Shown: in pieces, positions 14,164-21,736 of the stretch
How positions within the stretch are numbered: the first letter of the stretch is position 1
Layout: each line of letters starts with the position of its first letter
Origin: a virus
Strand: one strand, 5' to 3'
Length of the DNA stretch: 32,028 nucleotides
Virus record (IMG/VR): IMGVR_UViG_3300029262_000130
Span: 1 to 32,028 of that record
The notes under the pieces: generated by a model
Database searches by the model: none
What the model was told of the DNA's origin: nothing
What the model saw: the letters and a program-made list of their open reading frames with translations, nothing else
Translations under genes and position numbers: made by a program

Positions 14164-14649
14164 ATGGCAGCATTAAAATTTCCCTTCTGGGGAACGGACT
14201 CAACTCCACTAGTAAATGGGGACGCTAATAAAGAAGACCCTGGAGTTGTAAAACAAGTACAAGGCTGGGTAATAGAAAAGCCTAAAGTAGGCTACATGAA
14301 CTGGTGGCAGAACCTAGTAGGACACTACGTAACAGCCAACAATGAAATTAAAGAAAAGTCTAGCCTATACATAGCTAGTGCAGGAGAGCATGTACTCTTA
14401 GACAATACCAGCTCTAGTGTGTTTGGGTTCTTGCCAGCTGATCCAGTTGATGGACAGTGGGTAGATTTTGGTGGCAAGGTAGCTTACACAAACTATGGTG
14501 TGAACATCAATGGTAATGGTAAGGATATTATGGTAGTAGGAACTACAAGTATTCAATTAGATATTGATAACCAGATGTTTAGGTTTCATTTTAGAGCTAC
14601 GGATAATATGTGGATGATTAGTCAAAGTAACTTAGTAGGAGCAGTATAA
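14164..14649 (+). CDS. Tail fibre adaptor or short fibre protein
   Basis: The frame is open upstream, but AAGGAG at 14152-14157 is correctly spaced for the ATG at 14164, giving 161 residues. The beginning, ALKFPFWGTDSTPLVNGDANKEDPGVVKQVQGWVIEKP, resembles the N-terminal attachment segment of phage fibres: F-P-F or W-A-T followed by a run leading to G-W or Q-G-W, then MNWWQN. The C-terminal half has repeated strands (LDNTSSSVFGFLP, YGVNINGNG) that look like a small trimeric beta-domain. The TAA is directly followed by the ATG of the large fibre gene, so the two are translated together. I infer a connector between baseplate and fibre; it could instead be a chaperone-like collar protein. Confidence 0.55.
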   Translation: MAALKFPFWGTDSTPLVNGDANKEDPGVVKQVQGWVIEKPKVGYMNWWQNLVGHYVTANNEIKEKSSLYIASAGEHVLLDNTSSSVFGFLPADPVDGQWVDFGGKVAYTNYGVNINGNGKDIMVVGTTSIQLDIDNQMFRFHFRATDNMWMISQSNLVGAV

Positions 14650-17073
14650 ATGACAGTACGTTCAGCAAGTGAGTTCTTTATATCAAGAGAGCAAGAACTA
14701 GATGTAATAGGGCAGCCACAAGTGGTATCCCCTACCAATGGTGCAACTATAGGAACAACAACACCTACACTAACGGCATCTGAATACAAGCACCTATATA
14801 GTCCATCGTCTGGTGGGGTGCATGCAGCTTCCGAGTTTAGAGTGTCTACTGATGCAGATATGTCTAATATAGTAGCTACCTCTGGCATACTTGGGGCAGT
14901 AGAAAGTTGGGTATCTGATGTAGTTGGTGTAGGAGACGAATACTTTTGGGATGCTAGGTATAGAGATACTGATGGTCTTTGGTCAGCTAGGTCATTACCA
15001 AGCAGCATGACGCTGCCAAGCATATCTATCGAGACCCCTATAGCCGTATCCCCAACAGACTTAAATACCCAAGTTGGGGACACTGTAGAGTTAACATCAA
15101 GTTCATTTGCACTTGTAGCAGGAGGAGTACCAGACCACATAGCTTCTCAGTGGCAGATAGCTGAAGACGAAAACTTTACAGGTACTATTACTGTTGATAG
15201 TGGAGAAGATGGAGTTAACCTAACTTCTTTTAACTATGCAGGATTGGGCCTCAACCTAGTAACCTATTACTGGAGAGTAAGATATAAGGATGCAGCCTTT
15301 GGTTGGTCTAACTTCTCAGAGGTATTTTCATTTACTACTGTAACAGAAGTAGTACAAACTCCTACTAGTACTTCACCTGCTAATGGATCTATAGATGTAA
15401 TAGAAGAAGTGACACTATCTGCCGATGCGTACACTCCAATAGGCAGCTCACAAACTCACATAGCAAGTCAGTGGCAAGCAGGTAACTCTGATTTCACAGT
15501 GGTCTACTTTGATAGTGGGGAAGATAATGTAAACCTAACCAGTATTGAAGCTACTGGCTATCCTGAGGGAGAGGTATTAGTATACTGGAGGGTTAGGTAC
15601 AAAGGTTCTGTTACAGGATTTAGTGCTTGGTCCCCTACTAAGACATTCACATCTATACTTACGTATACAAAAGTAGGCAAGCCTGTTAACGCCACACCAG
15701 TTGATGGTACTACAGGAGTAGAGACCAAGCAGACATTAGTGGCTAGTGCATTTAATCCCATTGGTGATGCTCAAACACATATAGCTAGTCAATGGCAAGT
15801 AGGCAATGATGCTAACATGACTGTTGTGCATTTTGATAGCGGGAATGATGTAAACAACTTAACCAACATATCAGCTACTGGCTACCCAGCACTATTAACT
15901 ACTTCTTACTGGAGAGTTAGGTACCAAGGATCAATAACTGGATTTGGTGATTGGTCAAATGCTATTAGCTTTTCTACGGTTAACGTGTTTACTGAGACTA
16001 GTACTCCAACCAACACTTCACCAAGCGATGCAGCTTCAGACTTAGGGGCTGAAACCGTACTTACAAGTAGTGCTTTTGCTGGTGTGGGAAGTGCGCAATC
16101 TCATGTGTCAAGCAAGTGGCAAGTAAGTACAGATGTTGGATTTTCTAGTATAGTAATTGATAGTGGGGATTCTGCTCCAAACTTAACTAGCTTCACAACT
16201 ACAGGACTGCTTGCAAATACCACCTACTACTGGAGAGTTAGTCACAAAGGAAATCTTGCAGGAGATAGTGATTGGTCTGCTGCTACTTCATTTAGTACCT
16301 TAGTAGTCTTTAGTGGAGAGGCTGTGTTCACAACTGCTGGGTCCTACACATGGATAGTACCTGCTGGAGTTACATCAGTATCAGTAGTGACAGTTGGTGG
16401 CGGAGGATCTAGCAATGGATCAGCCAGAACTGGTGGAGGGGGAGGAGGACTATCTTACGAAAACTCCATATCTGTTGCCTCTGGAGATAATATACCAATA
16501 GTTGTAGGGGCTGGAGGCACTAACAATGGCAATGGAGGTACATCCAGCTTTTCAGGTGTAGTCTCGTCTGGTGGTGGTGCCAGTGGCGGCGATGGCGGAA
16601 CTACTTTCTCAACTCCATACACAGGTGGTGGCAATGGAGGCAATGGAGGTGGCTTTGTAGGTGGAGGCGGAGGTGCTGGTGGATATACTGGTGCTGGTGG
16701 TGCTGGTGGTACTAACGGAAATGTTGGCAGTGGCTCTACTGGTGGTGGTGGAGGTGGTGGCCAAGGTGTTCAATCTTCTGGTGGTTCTGGTGGTGGCGGT
16801 GGTGTTGGATTATTTGGTGGCCCCATTACTACTACAACTGGAGGAAATAGCGGTAGTACTTCTGCTGGTGGCGGTGGAGAAGGAGGAATGGGCGGCGGAA
16901 CTGATGGAGAAGACAACCACGGTTCTGGTGTTGCTGGCCTTGGAGGAAAAGGAGGAACCTATGGAGGCGGTGGTGGGTACTATGGAGTACAGTACAATTC
17001 TGTAGATGGAGGAGGAGGTGCTGTTAGAATTATCTGGGGTGCTTCTAGGTACTTCCCAGCTAACGGAGCCTAA
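14650..17073 (+). CDS. Large tail fibre/receptor-binding protein, Fn3-like repeats and glycine-rich tip
   Basis: This 807-residue protein has about five 100-105-residue repeats (residues roughly 20-552) with the features of fibronectin type III modules: a P-x-x-x-x-P-x-x-G opening, H-I-A-S-Q-W-Q on the C strand, F-D-S-G-x-x-x-x-N-L-T-S in the middle, Y-W-R-V-R-Y-x-G near the end. Residues 553-807 begin GEAVFTTAGSYTWIVPAGVTSVSVV, the entry motif of phage glycine-rich fibre tips, and then become strongly glycine-rich (many G4-G7 runs) up to the end. Glycine-rich adhesin domains of this type in other phages, such as T-even gp38-like adhesins, form polyglycine helices and bind receptors. The gene has no spacer from its predecessor. 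Fibres usually carry a variable region, and this tip may be one. Confidence 0.75.
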   Translation: MTVRSASEFFISREQELDVIGQPQVVSPTNGATIGTTTPTLTASEYKHLYSPSSGGVHAASEFRVSTDADMSNIVATSGILGAVESWVSDVVGVGDEYFWDARYRDTDGLWSARSLPSSMTLPSISIETPIAVSPTDLNTQVGDTVELTSSSFALVAGGVPDHIASQWQIAEDENFTGTITVDSGEDGVNLTSFNYAGLGLNLVTYYWRVRYKDAAFGWSNFSEVFSFTTVTEVVQTPTSTSPANGSIDVIEEVTLSADAYTPIGSSQTHIASQWQAGNSDFTVVYFDSGEDNVNLTSIEATGYPEGEVLVYWRVRYKGSVTGFSAWSPTKTFTSILTYTKVGKPVNATPVDGTTGVETKQTLVASAFNPIGDAQTHIASQWQVGNDANMTVVHFDSGNDVNNLTNISATGYPALLTTSYWRVRYQGSITGFGDWSNAISFSTVNVFTETSTPTNTSPSDAASDLGAETVLTSSAFAGVGSAQSHVSSKWQVSTDVGFSSIVIDSGDSAPNLTSFTTTGLLANTTYYWRVSHKGNLAGDSDWSAATSFSTLVVFSGEAVFTTAGSYTWIVPAGVTSVSVVTVGGGGSSNGSARTGGGGGGLSYENSISVASGDNIPIVVGAGGTNNGNGGTSSFSGVVSSGGGASGGDGGTTFSTPYTGGGNGGNGGGFVGGGGGAGGYTGAGGAGGTNGNVGSGSTGGGGGGGQGVQSSGGSGGGGGVGLFGGPITTTTGGNSGSTSAGGGGEGGMGGGTDGEDNHGSGVAGLGGKGGTYGGGGGYYGVQYNSVDGGGGAVRIIWGASRYFPANGA
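14713..16305 (+). repeat. Five Fn3-like repeats in the fibre
   Basis: Approximately 300-bp units encode modules of about 100-105 residues that end in Y-W-R-V-R-Y or its variants followed 10-15 residues later by a W. The second, third and fourth are most alike (HIASQWQ, DSGEDNVNLTS). The first lacks the DSG motif and the fifth ends Y-W-R-V-S-H. They probably form the rod of the fibre. Confidence 0.75.
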
Positions 17074-17085
17074 CATCAAACTATG

Positions 17086-17105
17086 CCTGCTATACTAATA
17101 GCAGG
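17086..17105 (+). other. Hairpin between fibre and DUF4376 genes
   Basis: CCTGCTAT (17086-17093), a four-base loop and ATAGCAGG (17098-17105) form a perfect 8-bp stem. Only TAACTATACC follows, not a U-run, so it is not a good intrinsic terminator. It may stabilise or process the late transcript at the end of the fibre gene. Confidence 0.45.
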
Positions 17106-17140
17106 TAACTATACCTATAAAGTTAACTACGGAGAATAAG

Positions 17141-17800
17141 ATGCAGTTTATTATTGAGATAGAAGGCGGCGCGGCAAAAGGCCTGCCTATGCTACTATCT
17201 AATGCAAGGCAGACAATAGAAGAAATAAGAAGGTTGGACAAAATATCCTTAGAGTCAGATGATATTGCAGAGTTTGGCTATGGAGTATTTGTCCACACCA
17301 TACCAGAAGTAAATAGGGATACCACTAAACAGTATGTTGAAGTGCCTGCCACCAATCAAGATCTGGCAGGCAATTGGCTACAGAAGTGGGTATTAAATGA
17401 TATCTTATTTGCCAGTGAGTCGCTAAGGAACTATGAAGAGTTGGCAACTAAGACCCTACACAGAGAACTTATACTTAGGAGTCTAAAGGAAAAGTTTAAT
17501 GTTGTATCACTACGCCCAAGAGTAGATACTTCCCTTGGATTTGCAGTAGATGGCAGTCATGCTGACCTTCTTAACTTTCAAGTGGGACATGACTTAGGTG
17601 TTCTTACAGTTAGAGATGCTGATAATATTAGCCACGAGGTAGAGCTATCAGACTATGCTGGGATTATCCTTAGCATTAAGCAGAAAGGACTTAGCCTTAT
17701 ATCTCAAAACTGGGACTTTAAGGATCTTATAAACTCTGTGGATTTAGATCTAGATACTGCTAAGGCAGAGCTAGATAGCATAGATATAGAGTTTGTATAA
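17141..17800 (+). CDS. DUF4376-containing protein, fibre-associated
   Basis: This 219-residue protein has a C-terminal domain (about residues 126-205) with the DUF4376 pattern: R-V-D-T-S-L-G-F-A-V-D-G-S-H-A-D-L-L-N-F-Q, then L-T-V-R-D-A-D-N-I-S-H-E-V-E-L, then a helix with L-S-I-K-Q-K-G-L-S-L-I-S-Q-N-W. In many phages this domain lies at the end of a small tail-fibre or fibre-assembly protein; the work it does is not established. The first 120 residues are not recognised; they include KQYVEVPATNQDLAGNWLQKWV. GGAGA precedes the start. It follows the fibre gene, and I suggest a fibre cap or chaperone, with low confidence. Confidence 0.55.
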   Translation: MQFIIEIEGGAAKGLPMLLSNARQTIEEIRRLDKISLESDDIAEFGYGVFVHTIPEVNRDTTKQYVEVPATNQDLAGNWLQKWVLNDILFASESLRNYEELATKTLHRELILRSLKEKFNVVSLRPRVDTSLGFAVDGSHADLLNFQVGHDLGVLTVRDADNISHEVELSDYAGIILSIKQKGLSLISQNWDFKDLINSVDLDLDTAKAELDSIDIEFV

Positions 17801-17812
17801 GTAGGAGGCAGC

Positions 17813-18064
17813 ATGAAAAAGGTATTACTAGTACTAGTAATGCCCCTACTTCTGGTGGGGTGCATCAAGAGTGTGGCGCTAAGTGATGGCTACCAAATAG
17901 GTGATGGAGTTTCTACAGCATCGGAGAAAGCAGAACAATACTGTAGCACTACTAGTCCAATTACTAAGGCATTACTAGTCGCTTCTATGAGGGTATTCGT
18001 ACCTAACTGGAAGCCTGTGTGCACTATAAAGGATGGAATTGATGCAGTATTACAAGAGCCGTAG
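17813..18064 (+). CDS. Small lipoprotein
   Basis: An 83-residue protein whose N-terminus is a lipoprotein signal: MKK followed by a hydrophobic stretch and the lipobox LVGC, so lipidation at Cys17 and anchoring to a membrane are likely. The mature part has two more cysteines (in YCSTTS and KPVCTI), compatible with a disulfide in the periplasm. AGGAGG stands upstream of the ATG. It could be an outer-membrane spanin subunit or a superinfection-exclusion lipoprotein, but it is not proline-rich as typical o-spanins are and there is no obvious i-spanin partner next to it. It overlaps the downstream gene by 23 bases. I do not recognise the family. Confidence 0.65.
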   Translation: MKKVLLVLVMPLLLVGCIKSVALSDGYQIGDGVSTASEKAEQYCSTTSPITKALLVASMRVFVPNWKPVCTIKDGIDAVLQEP

Positions 18065-18446
18065 AACCTACATACTAGAGACTGAGGAGTGTTTCCAAAC
18101 AGTATTCAGGCCTAAAGATATCATAGTAACTATGTTCATAACTATGTATCCTGATGGCAGGGTTATTATAAGAAAGGGATATTCTTGGGATGGGGTTAGC
18201 GGCCCTGTCAGGGATAGGCCAGGAAACCTTATGGCTAGCTTATTGCACGATGCTTTGTATCAACTCATGAGAGAGGGCTTGGTGCCTAGTAAGTTATGGG
18301 CTGTAGCTGATGGCGAGTACTTTAAGCAACTTAAGAAGCAAGGCTATTGGACCATACTAGTGATTATACATATGGTTGGCTTGAGGTATGCTGGCGGTAA
18401 GTACGCTCAGGAAGGGTCTGTAGGTAAGGTAGTCTTTACTGTGTAA
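18042..18446 (+). CDS. DUF1353 family protein
   Basis: The 134-residue protein contains the core of DUF1353: T-M-Y-P-D-G-R-V-I-I-R-K-G-Y-S-W-D-G-V-S-G-P-V-R, then LLHDALYQLMREG near residue 65-78. The W-D-G and H-D-A-L-Y-Q-L are the most characteristic parts. The start may be the ATG at 18042, because AAAGGA (18028-18033) is eight bases away; an ATG at 18033 lies within that site and is less likely. The frame overlaps the lipoprotein gene. Members are common in phages near the lysis or fibre genes, but the function is unknown. It is the last gene of the tail module before the long leader of the RNA polymerase gene. Confidence 0.7.
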   Translation: MQYYKSRRTYILETEECFQTVFRPKDIIVTMFITMYPDGRVIIRKGYSWDGVSGPVRDRPGNLMASLLHDALYQLMREGLVPSKLWAVADGEYFKQLKKQGYWTILVIIHMVGLRYAGGKYAQEGSVGKVVFTV

Positions 18447-18468
18447 GTGATTAACTCGTTTACGCATA

Positions 18469-18501
18469 ATTAGTAGCGTATTAGTAGCGTATTAGTAGCG
18501 T
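18469..18501 (+). repeat. Three tandem 11-bp repeats (ATTAGTAGCGT)
   Basis: Exact copies lie at 18469-18479, 18480-18490 and 18491-18501, followed by a partial copy ATTACGG. They are in the leader before the RNA polymerase gene and could be protein binding sites about one helical turn apart. Confidence 0.9.
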
Positions 18502-18554
18502 ATTACGGCTTTTAAGGCTGTCTACACACCACTGTTTCGACTTAATACAATGGC

Positions 18555-18606
18555 CGCACTACGGCTTAAAACGTCCTAATTTAGGGCTAATAATAGCTGT
18601 AGTGCG
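18555..18606 (+). other. Long stem-loop, possible end of late transcript
   Basis: CGCACTACGGCT (18555-18566) pairs with AGCTGTAGTGCG (18595-18606) with one mismatch, and an inner hairpin CCTAA/TTAGG lies at 18575-18585. ACTTTATT follows, so it may be a terminator for the tail-gene transcript, but the U-run is interrupted. A structured RNA element is an alternative. Confidence 0.5.
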
Positions 18607-18659
18607 ACTTTATTGCTCTATTCTGTGTATTTGAACAATCTGAGTATATAGAATAGAGT

Positions 18660-18692
18660 GATCAAATAATGATCAAATAATGATCAATATAT
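18660..18692 (+). repeat. Tandem 11-bp repeat (GATCAAATAAT)
   Basis: Two exact copies at 18660-18670 and 18671-18681 and a changed third at 18682-18692. The array lies just after an inverted repeat (18616-18658). Each copy holds a GATC. Confidence 0.85.
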
Positions 18693-18786
18693 ACTTACAA
18701 AATCTAAGTAGTAAATAAAATATTATATGCTAGACCCTACTAAGATCCTATCACTGCCTTGCTTGGTTCAGTGGATGGGGACGCTA

Positions 18787-18835
18787 GGTAGGTAGTGAGT
18801 AGGCTTGGTAGGTAGTGGGTAGGCTTGGTAGGCTT
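18787..18835 (+). repeat. 20-bp direct repeats before RNA polymerase gene
   Basis: GGTAGGTAGTGAGTAGGCTT (18787-18806) is followed directly by the same sequence with one change (18807-18826), then a 9-base partial copy, GGTAGGCTT (18827-18835). The related TCTTGGTAG elements of the downstream non-coding region have a similar GGTAG core. Confidence 0.85.
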
Positions 18836-18992
18836 GGTATGGGTTCAAAATAATATTATATATGGTATGTGCTTGCGGGGCTTGGGTGGTGTGTGTGTAT
18901 AAGGAGTCTCTAAAGTCTTTTTGTATTCTATTGTGTGTGCTCATGTGAGTATGCAATTGCTTGACCTAACTAACTTACTAAAGGTAACTACT

Positions 18993-21245
18993 ATGTCTAT
19001 TAACTCTATGATTAACAATGCACTAACTAACGCAACTAATGCAACTAACGCAACTATAACTACTTCAAAGGTATCGCCAGCTATGAACTCACTCCAAACA
19101 CTGATCGCCAACACACAAGCTAAAGCAAAGGCTACTCAAGCTAACGTAGTAGTACAAAGTGTTGAGAACAAGACTAAGAAGATCCCGCAAAGCGTGAAGG
19201 TTGCAAGGATAACTCAGCAGCTATATCGTAAGTCTCAGCACAAGCTTACTGAAATACAAGCTCTTATCTTAGCAACATCATTCATAGTTAATGAGGCAAC
19301 TCTTACTAAGTCTCGTCCACAAGTATGGATTCGTAACATGAACAATAGCATCAATGGTGCAATACTTACAGCAACAAAGAAAACTGCGCTAGGTGATGAA
19401 GTAACAACAGTTGAAGAAATGGAGATTGATAACTGGTTTGAGTGCTTAGTCACAACAGACTTAATAACACGAGAAGGACTTGAAGGTAAGTATCTTGCAA
19501 TGCTTAACGAAGATCAGCCAAAAGCATATGCAAGACCTGCAACAGAAGGAATCAACAAGCAGAATAGACGTAAGCGTGTTGTTAAGAATGGTGCTAAGCT
19601 GAGTAAGCTATCACAACGTACACTTAACTTCCTACAGCTTAATGAGCGCACTATCTGCATACCAACGCTAGAGCTTGCCAAGTTAGTATTCGCTGGCCAG
19701 AAGGTAGTGGTTGAGCAGTTCGTAATCAGTGGTGCCCAGCATCAGGTAGATCTAGGTAACGTGCCTAGTGTTAACGAGTACTTCTTCGATACCCGCTTCC
19801 GTATATACCAAGGTGATGCTCATGGTGGTAACGTGCAGGCTTCAGACATGGCTAGAGCAATGGTTAGTCCATATGGTGTAACGCTTGACTATGATACAGA
19901 CAAGGCATTGTTAGTACTGATAGCTGAAGCAAAGGATATGATTAAGGGCTGTACAGTAGACCAAGCATTAGCTCAGTTGGCTAAGCTAGGGGATGTTGAA
20001 TTTATCAAGGCGTGCATAGATGATAATACTAAAGAGTCTAAGAAGATTAAGAAGCCTTGGGCATTTCATAAGATCGCTAACTTAATCAATCGCCTACGTA
20101 ATGGTGAGCAGCCTTACTTGGATATTACAGTAGGCTTGGATGCCAAGTGCTCAGGACCACAGCTAGGTGGCTTGATGGTTGGTGATGAAGATATAATAGC
20201 ATCTTGTGGATTTAGTGAATCAGTAGTTGATGATGCTTATATGGCATGTGTTGCGAACCTAAAAGCAGCTGGGTTTACATTTCCTGCATCTGGAGCAAGA
20301 GAGCTTATTAAGACTCCATACATGGGTATATTCTATGGTCAAAGCTGGATGGCATTTGCAGACGAGAGTTTATACATAGCTGATCCAAGTAAGAAGGATA
20401 TGGATATAGCGCTACTTCCAGTCATACTTAGCTATGATAACAACCTAGAAGAGGCTGCTAAGGTGTTCCACAAGGTAGTTGAGGGTAGCTTTGGTAGTAA
20501 GATGATTGCACTAAGAAATGCTATCAACGGACCTACATGTGCTCATTGGCACTTCGAACAGCAAGGTGAAGATTATGTACGTGTTATGGATACTGATAAG
20601 CCTACTTCATACTTCCTACCTGATGGACAATTAGTAGCTACATCTTATAAGGTAAAGAATACAATCCTTGGTACTGCGACTCTGGCACAAGCCGATGCAC
20701 CTAATGTATCACTAACAGTAAGAGGTGAGACATTCAAGTTTGATAAGCTAACATTCAAGACAGATGAAGAAGCTTTGTATGATTACTCACGTACAGGCTT
20801 TGTTAACTTCATCCAGAGCATGGATGGCTTGCTAGCTAGGCTGATTATCACTAAGCTAGAACGTCTTGGCGCTACCCACTGTGATTCTGTACATGACTGT
20901 TTCAGAGTATCAGTGCCTGACATGATCAGTGGTAAGCTACACAATGCTATCAAGTTCGCTTATAATAGCTTGTTTGGTTCACAATACAATAACACAACAG
21001 CTGAGCTACCAATGGGCAGTGATGCCTTAGTAATGTACTTTGAAGGCGTTAATAGAGCTACTAAGAAAGAGATGAAGCGCAGTGACAAGCTGATTAATAA
21101 GAAGCATGGACAGTTTGAGTATGATGTTATGTCTAAGTCATTCCTACGTAACCTATACTTAGAAGGTGTTGATATGCCTACACTGATTGGTGATATACAG
21201 AATGAGTTGGAAGGAACAGGCAACACTTACTTCTTCGCTAAGTAA
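18993..21245 (+). CDS. Single-subunit DNA-dependent RNA polymerase (T7-like)
   Basis: The frame is open from 18921, but AAAGG at 18980-18984 points to the ATG at 18993, giving 750 residues, shorter than T7 RNA polymerase (883). All catalytic motifs are visible: motif A L-D-A-K-C-S-G (Asp383, T7 Asp537); motif B R436-x3-K440-x7-Y448-G, equal in spacing to T7 Arg627, Lys631, Tyr639; and motif C S-V-H-D-C-F with His634 and Asp635 (T7 His811, Asp812). The segment between motifs A and B is 65 residues against 102 in T7, so the fingers are reduced. The C-terminus is T-Y-F-F-A-K rather than F-A-F-A. The enzyme transcribes the phage genome from its own promoters; candidates lie directly downstream. 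An N-terminal N-A-T-N-A-T-N-A-T stretch is low-complexity. Such enzymes are best known in podoviruses, so presence in a contractile-tailed phage is notable. Confidence 0.93.
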   Translation: MSINSMINNALTNATNATNATITTSKVSPAMNSLQTLIANTQAKAKATQANVVVQSVENKTKKIPQSVKVARITQQLYRKSQHKLTEIQALILATSFIVNEATLTKSRPQVWIRNMNNSINGAILTATKKTALGDEVTTVEEMEIDNWFECLVTTDLITREGLEGKYLAMLNEDQPKAYARPATEGINKQNRRKRVVKNGAKLSKLSQRTLNFLQLNERTICIPTLELAKLVFAGQKVVVEQFVISGAQHQVDLGNVPSVNEYFFDTRFRIYQGDAHGGNVQASDMARAMVSPYGVTLDYDTDKALLVLIAEAKDMIKGCTVDQALAQLAKLGDVEFIKACIDDNTKESKKIKKPWAFHKIANLINRLRNGEQPYLDITVGLDAKCSGPQLGGLMVGDEDIIASCGFSESVVDDAYMACVANLKAAGFTFPASGARELIKTPYMGIFYGQSWMAFADESLYIADPSKKDMDIALLPVILSYDNNLEEAAKVFHKVVEGSFGSKMIALRNAINGPTCAHWHFEQQGEDYVRVMDTDKPTSYFLPDGQLVATSYKVKNTILGTATLAQADAPNVSLTVRGETFKFDKLTFKTDEEALYDYSRTGFVNFIQSMDGLLARLIITKLERLGATHCDSVHDCFRVSVPDMISGKLHNAIKFAYNSLFGSQYNNTTAELPMGSDALVMYFEGVNRATKKEMKRSDKLINKKHGQFEYDVMSKSFLRNLYLEGVDMPTLIGDIQNELEGTGNTYFFAK

Positions 21246-21470
21246 TACTAAATAGCCTGACACCTAGCCTTCCTAGAGGGCTAGTTAGCTAGTGGTGCAT
21301 GCTTAGTAGCCCTACAATATTGCGGAAGATAAAGACCTAAGGAGTACCATAAGTCTGGGGCGTCCCGGCATCTATGTAGACTTTACAGTCTTCTAGTTCG
21401 CTGCGCTCACCCAGTCAAAAGACCTAAAACAAAGGTCAAGGTCAAGACAAAGTTCAAGAGACTAAGTTCA

Positions 21471-21482
21471 CAGTACTATAGG
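21471..21482 (+). promoter_or_regulatory. Candidate phage RNA polymerase promoter P1 (short form)
   Basis: CAGTACTATAGG, followed by TAGTC. It shares ACTATAGG with the T7 promoter core but lacks the TATGG upstream element of P2, P4, P6 and P7. It lies inside the loop of a 9-bp inverted repeat (GTCAAGACA at 21441, TGTCTTGAC at 21490). Confidence 0.4.
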
Positions 21483-21521
21483 TAGTCCCTGTCTTGACTG
21501 ACATTACTGACCTAAGTACTA

Positions 21522-21536
21522 TTATGGTTCTATAGG
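21522..21536 (+). promoter_or_regulatory. Candidate phage RNA polymerase promoter P2
   Basis: TTATGGTTCTATAGG, one of four long-form copies in this region. T7-type promoters end in CTATAGG with the start at the first G of the GG. P2 is the first half of the duplicated 37-bp block and reads rightwards toward the early genes. Confidence 0.65.
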
Positions 21537-21541
21537 TGCTC

Positions 21542-21552
21542 CATACTATAGG
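21542..21552 (+). promoter_or_regulatory. Candidate phage RNA polymerase promoter P3 (short form)
   Basis: CATACTATAGG, 16 bp downstream of P2 within the same repeated block. It may be a second start or simply a conserved initial-transcript element. Confidence 0.4.
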
Positions 21553-21595
21553 CTAGTAATAAGGGCGTCACAGTCTGCTGAAGTACCCACCTGCA

Positions 21596-21620
21596 TCATT
21601 TGTGTGTAGGTAGCAAATGA
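21596..21620 (+). other. Hairpin after P2/P3 block
   Basis: TCATTTG (21596-21602) pairs with CAAATGA (21614-21620) over an 11-base loop. A similarly placed stem, CTATGT/ACATAG, lies after the second block at 21737-21756. Both follow AAGTACCC. Neither has a U-run. Confidence 0.5.
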
Positions 21621-21668
21621 CTAGTGCCATACCAATCTTACTAGCTAGATAGATCTTGGTAGTAACTA

Positions 21669-21683
21669 TTATGGTTCTATAGG
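21669..21683 (+). promoter_or_regulatory. Candidate phage RNA polymerase promoter P4
   Basis: TTATGGTTCTATAGG, identical to P2 and part of the second copy of the 37-bp block. Confidence 0.65.
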
Positions 21684-21688
21684 TGCTC

Positions 21689-21699
21689 CATACTATAGG
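21689..21699 (+). promoter_or_regulatory. Candidate phage RNA polymerase promoter P5 (short form)
   Basis: CATACTATAGG, identical to P3, in the second copy of the block. Confidence 0.4.
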
Positions 21700-21736
21700 C
21701 TTGCTCAATCGGCGCTCCTGCCTGCTTAAGTACCCG

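Larger units (their letters stand above)
18447..18992 (+). promoter_or_regulatory. Repeat-rich intergenic leader before RNA polymerase gene
   Basis: These 546 bp separate the late tail genes from the early region and hold no convincing gene. They contain three sets of short tandem repeats (listed separately), an inverted repeat at 18555-18606, CTCTATTC/GAATAGAG at 18616-18623 and 18651-18658, and AT-rich stretches such as TAATATTATATATGG (18851-18865). Host promoters for the early genes would be expected here. The best partial matches (TTGAAC at 18631 with TAGAGT 17 bases later; a TATTAT at 18854 without a good -35) are too weak to assign. No T7-like TTATGGTTYTATAGG motif is present, consistent with transcription of the polymerase gene by host enzyme. 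Confidence 0.6.
21518..21554 (+). repeat. 37-bp double-promoter repeat, copy 1
   Basis: The sequence from ACTATTATGG to ACTATAGGCT is repeated exactly at 21665-21701, 147 bp further on. Each copy covers a long promoter motif and a short one. About 45 bp after each copy lies AAGTACCC and a hairpin. Confidence 0.9.
21665..21701 (+). repeat. 37-bp double-promoter repeat, copy 2
   Basis: Exact copy of 21518-21554. The duplication may allow higher promoter strength or recombination between the two copies. Confidence 0.9.

Noticed and set aside
15035-15048. T7-like promoter on the minus strand (reverse of CCCCTATAGCCGTA)
   Set aside because: It lies alone within the fibre gene, points against all genes and does not match the TTATGGTTYTATAGG consensus seen at 21.5-22.6 kb.
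16661-17005. 114-codon + strand frame in the glycine-rich fibre tip
   Set aside because: It is the shifted reading of GGT/GGA repeats (Val/Leu/Glu-rich), with no start signal, inside a well-supported fibre gene.
18631-18659. TTGAAC-17-TAGAGT as a host sigma-70 promoter for the RNA polymerase gene
   Set aside because: Only four of six bases match in each box and the site lies in an inverted repeat; too weak to annotate.
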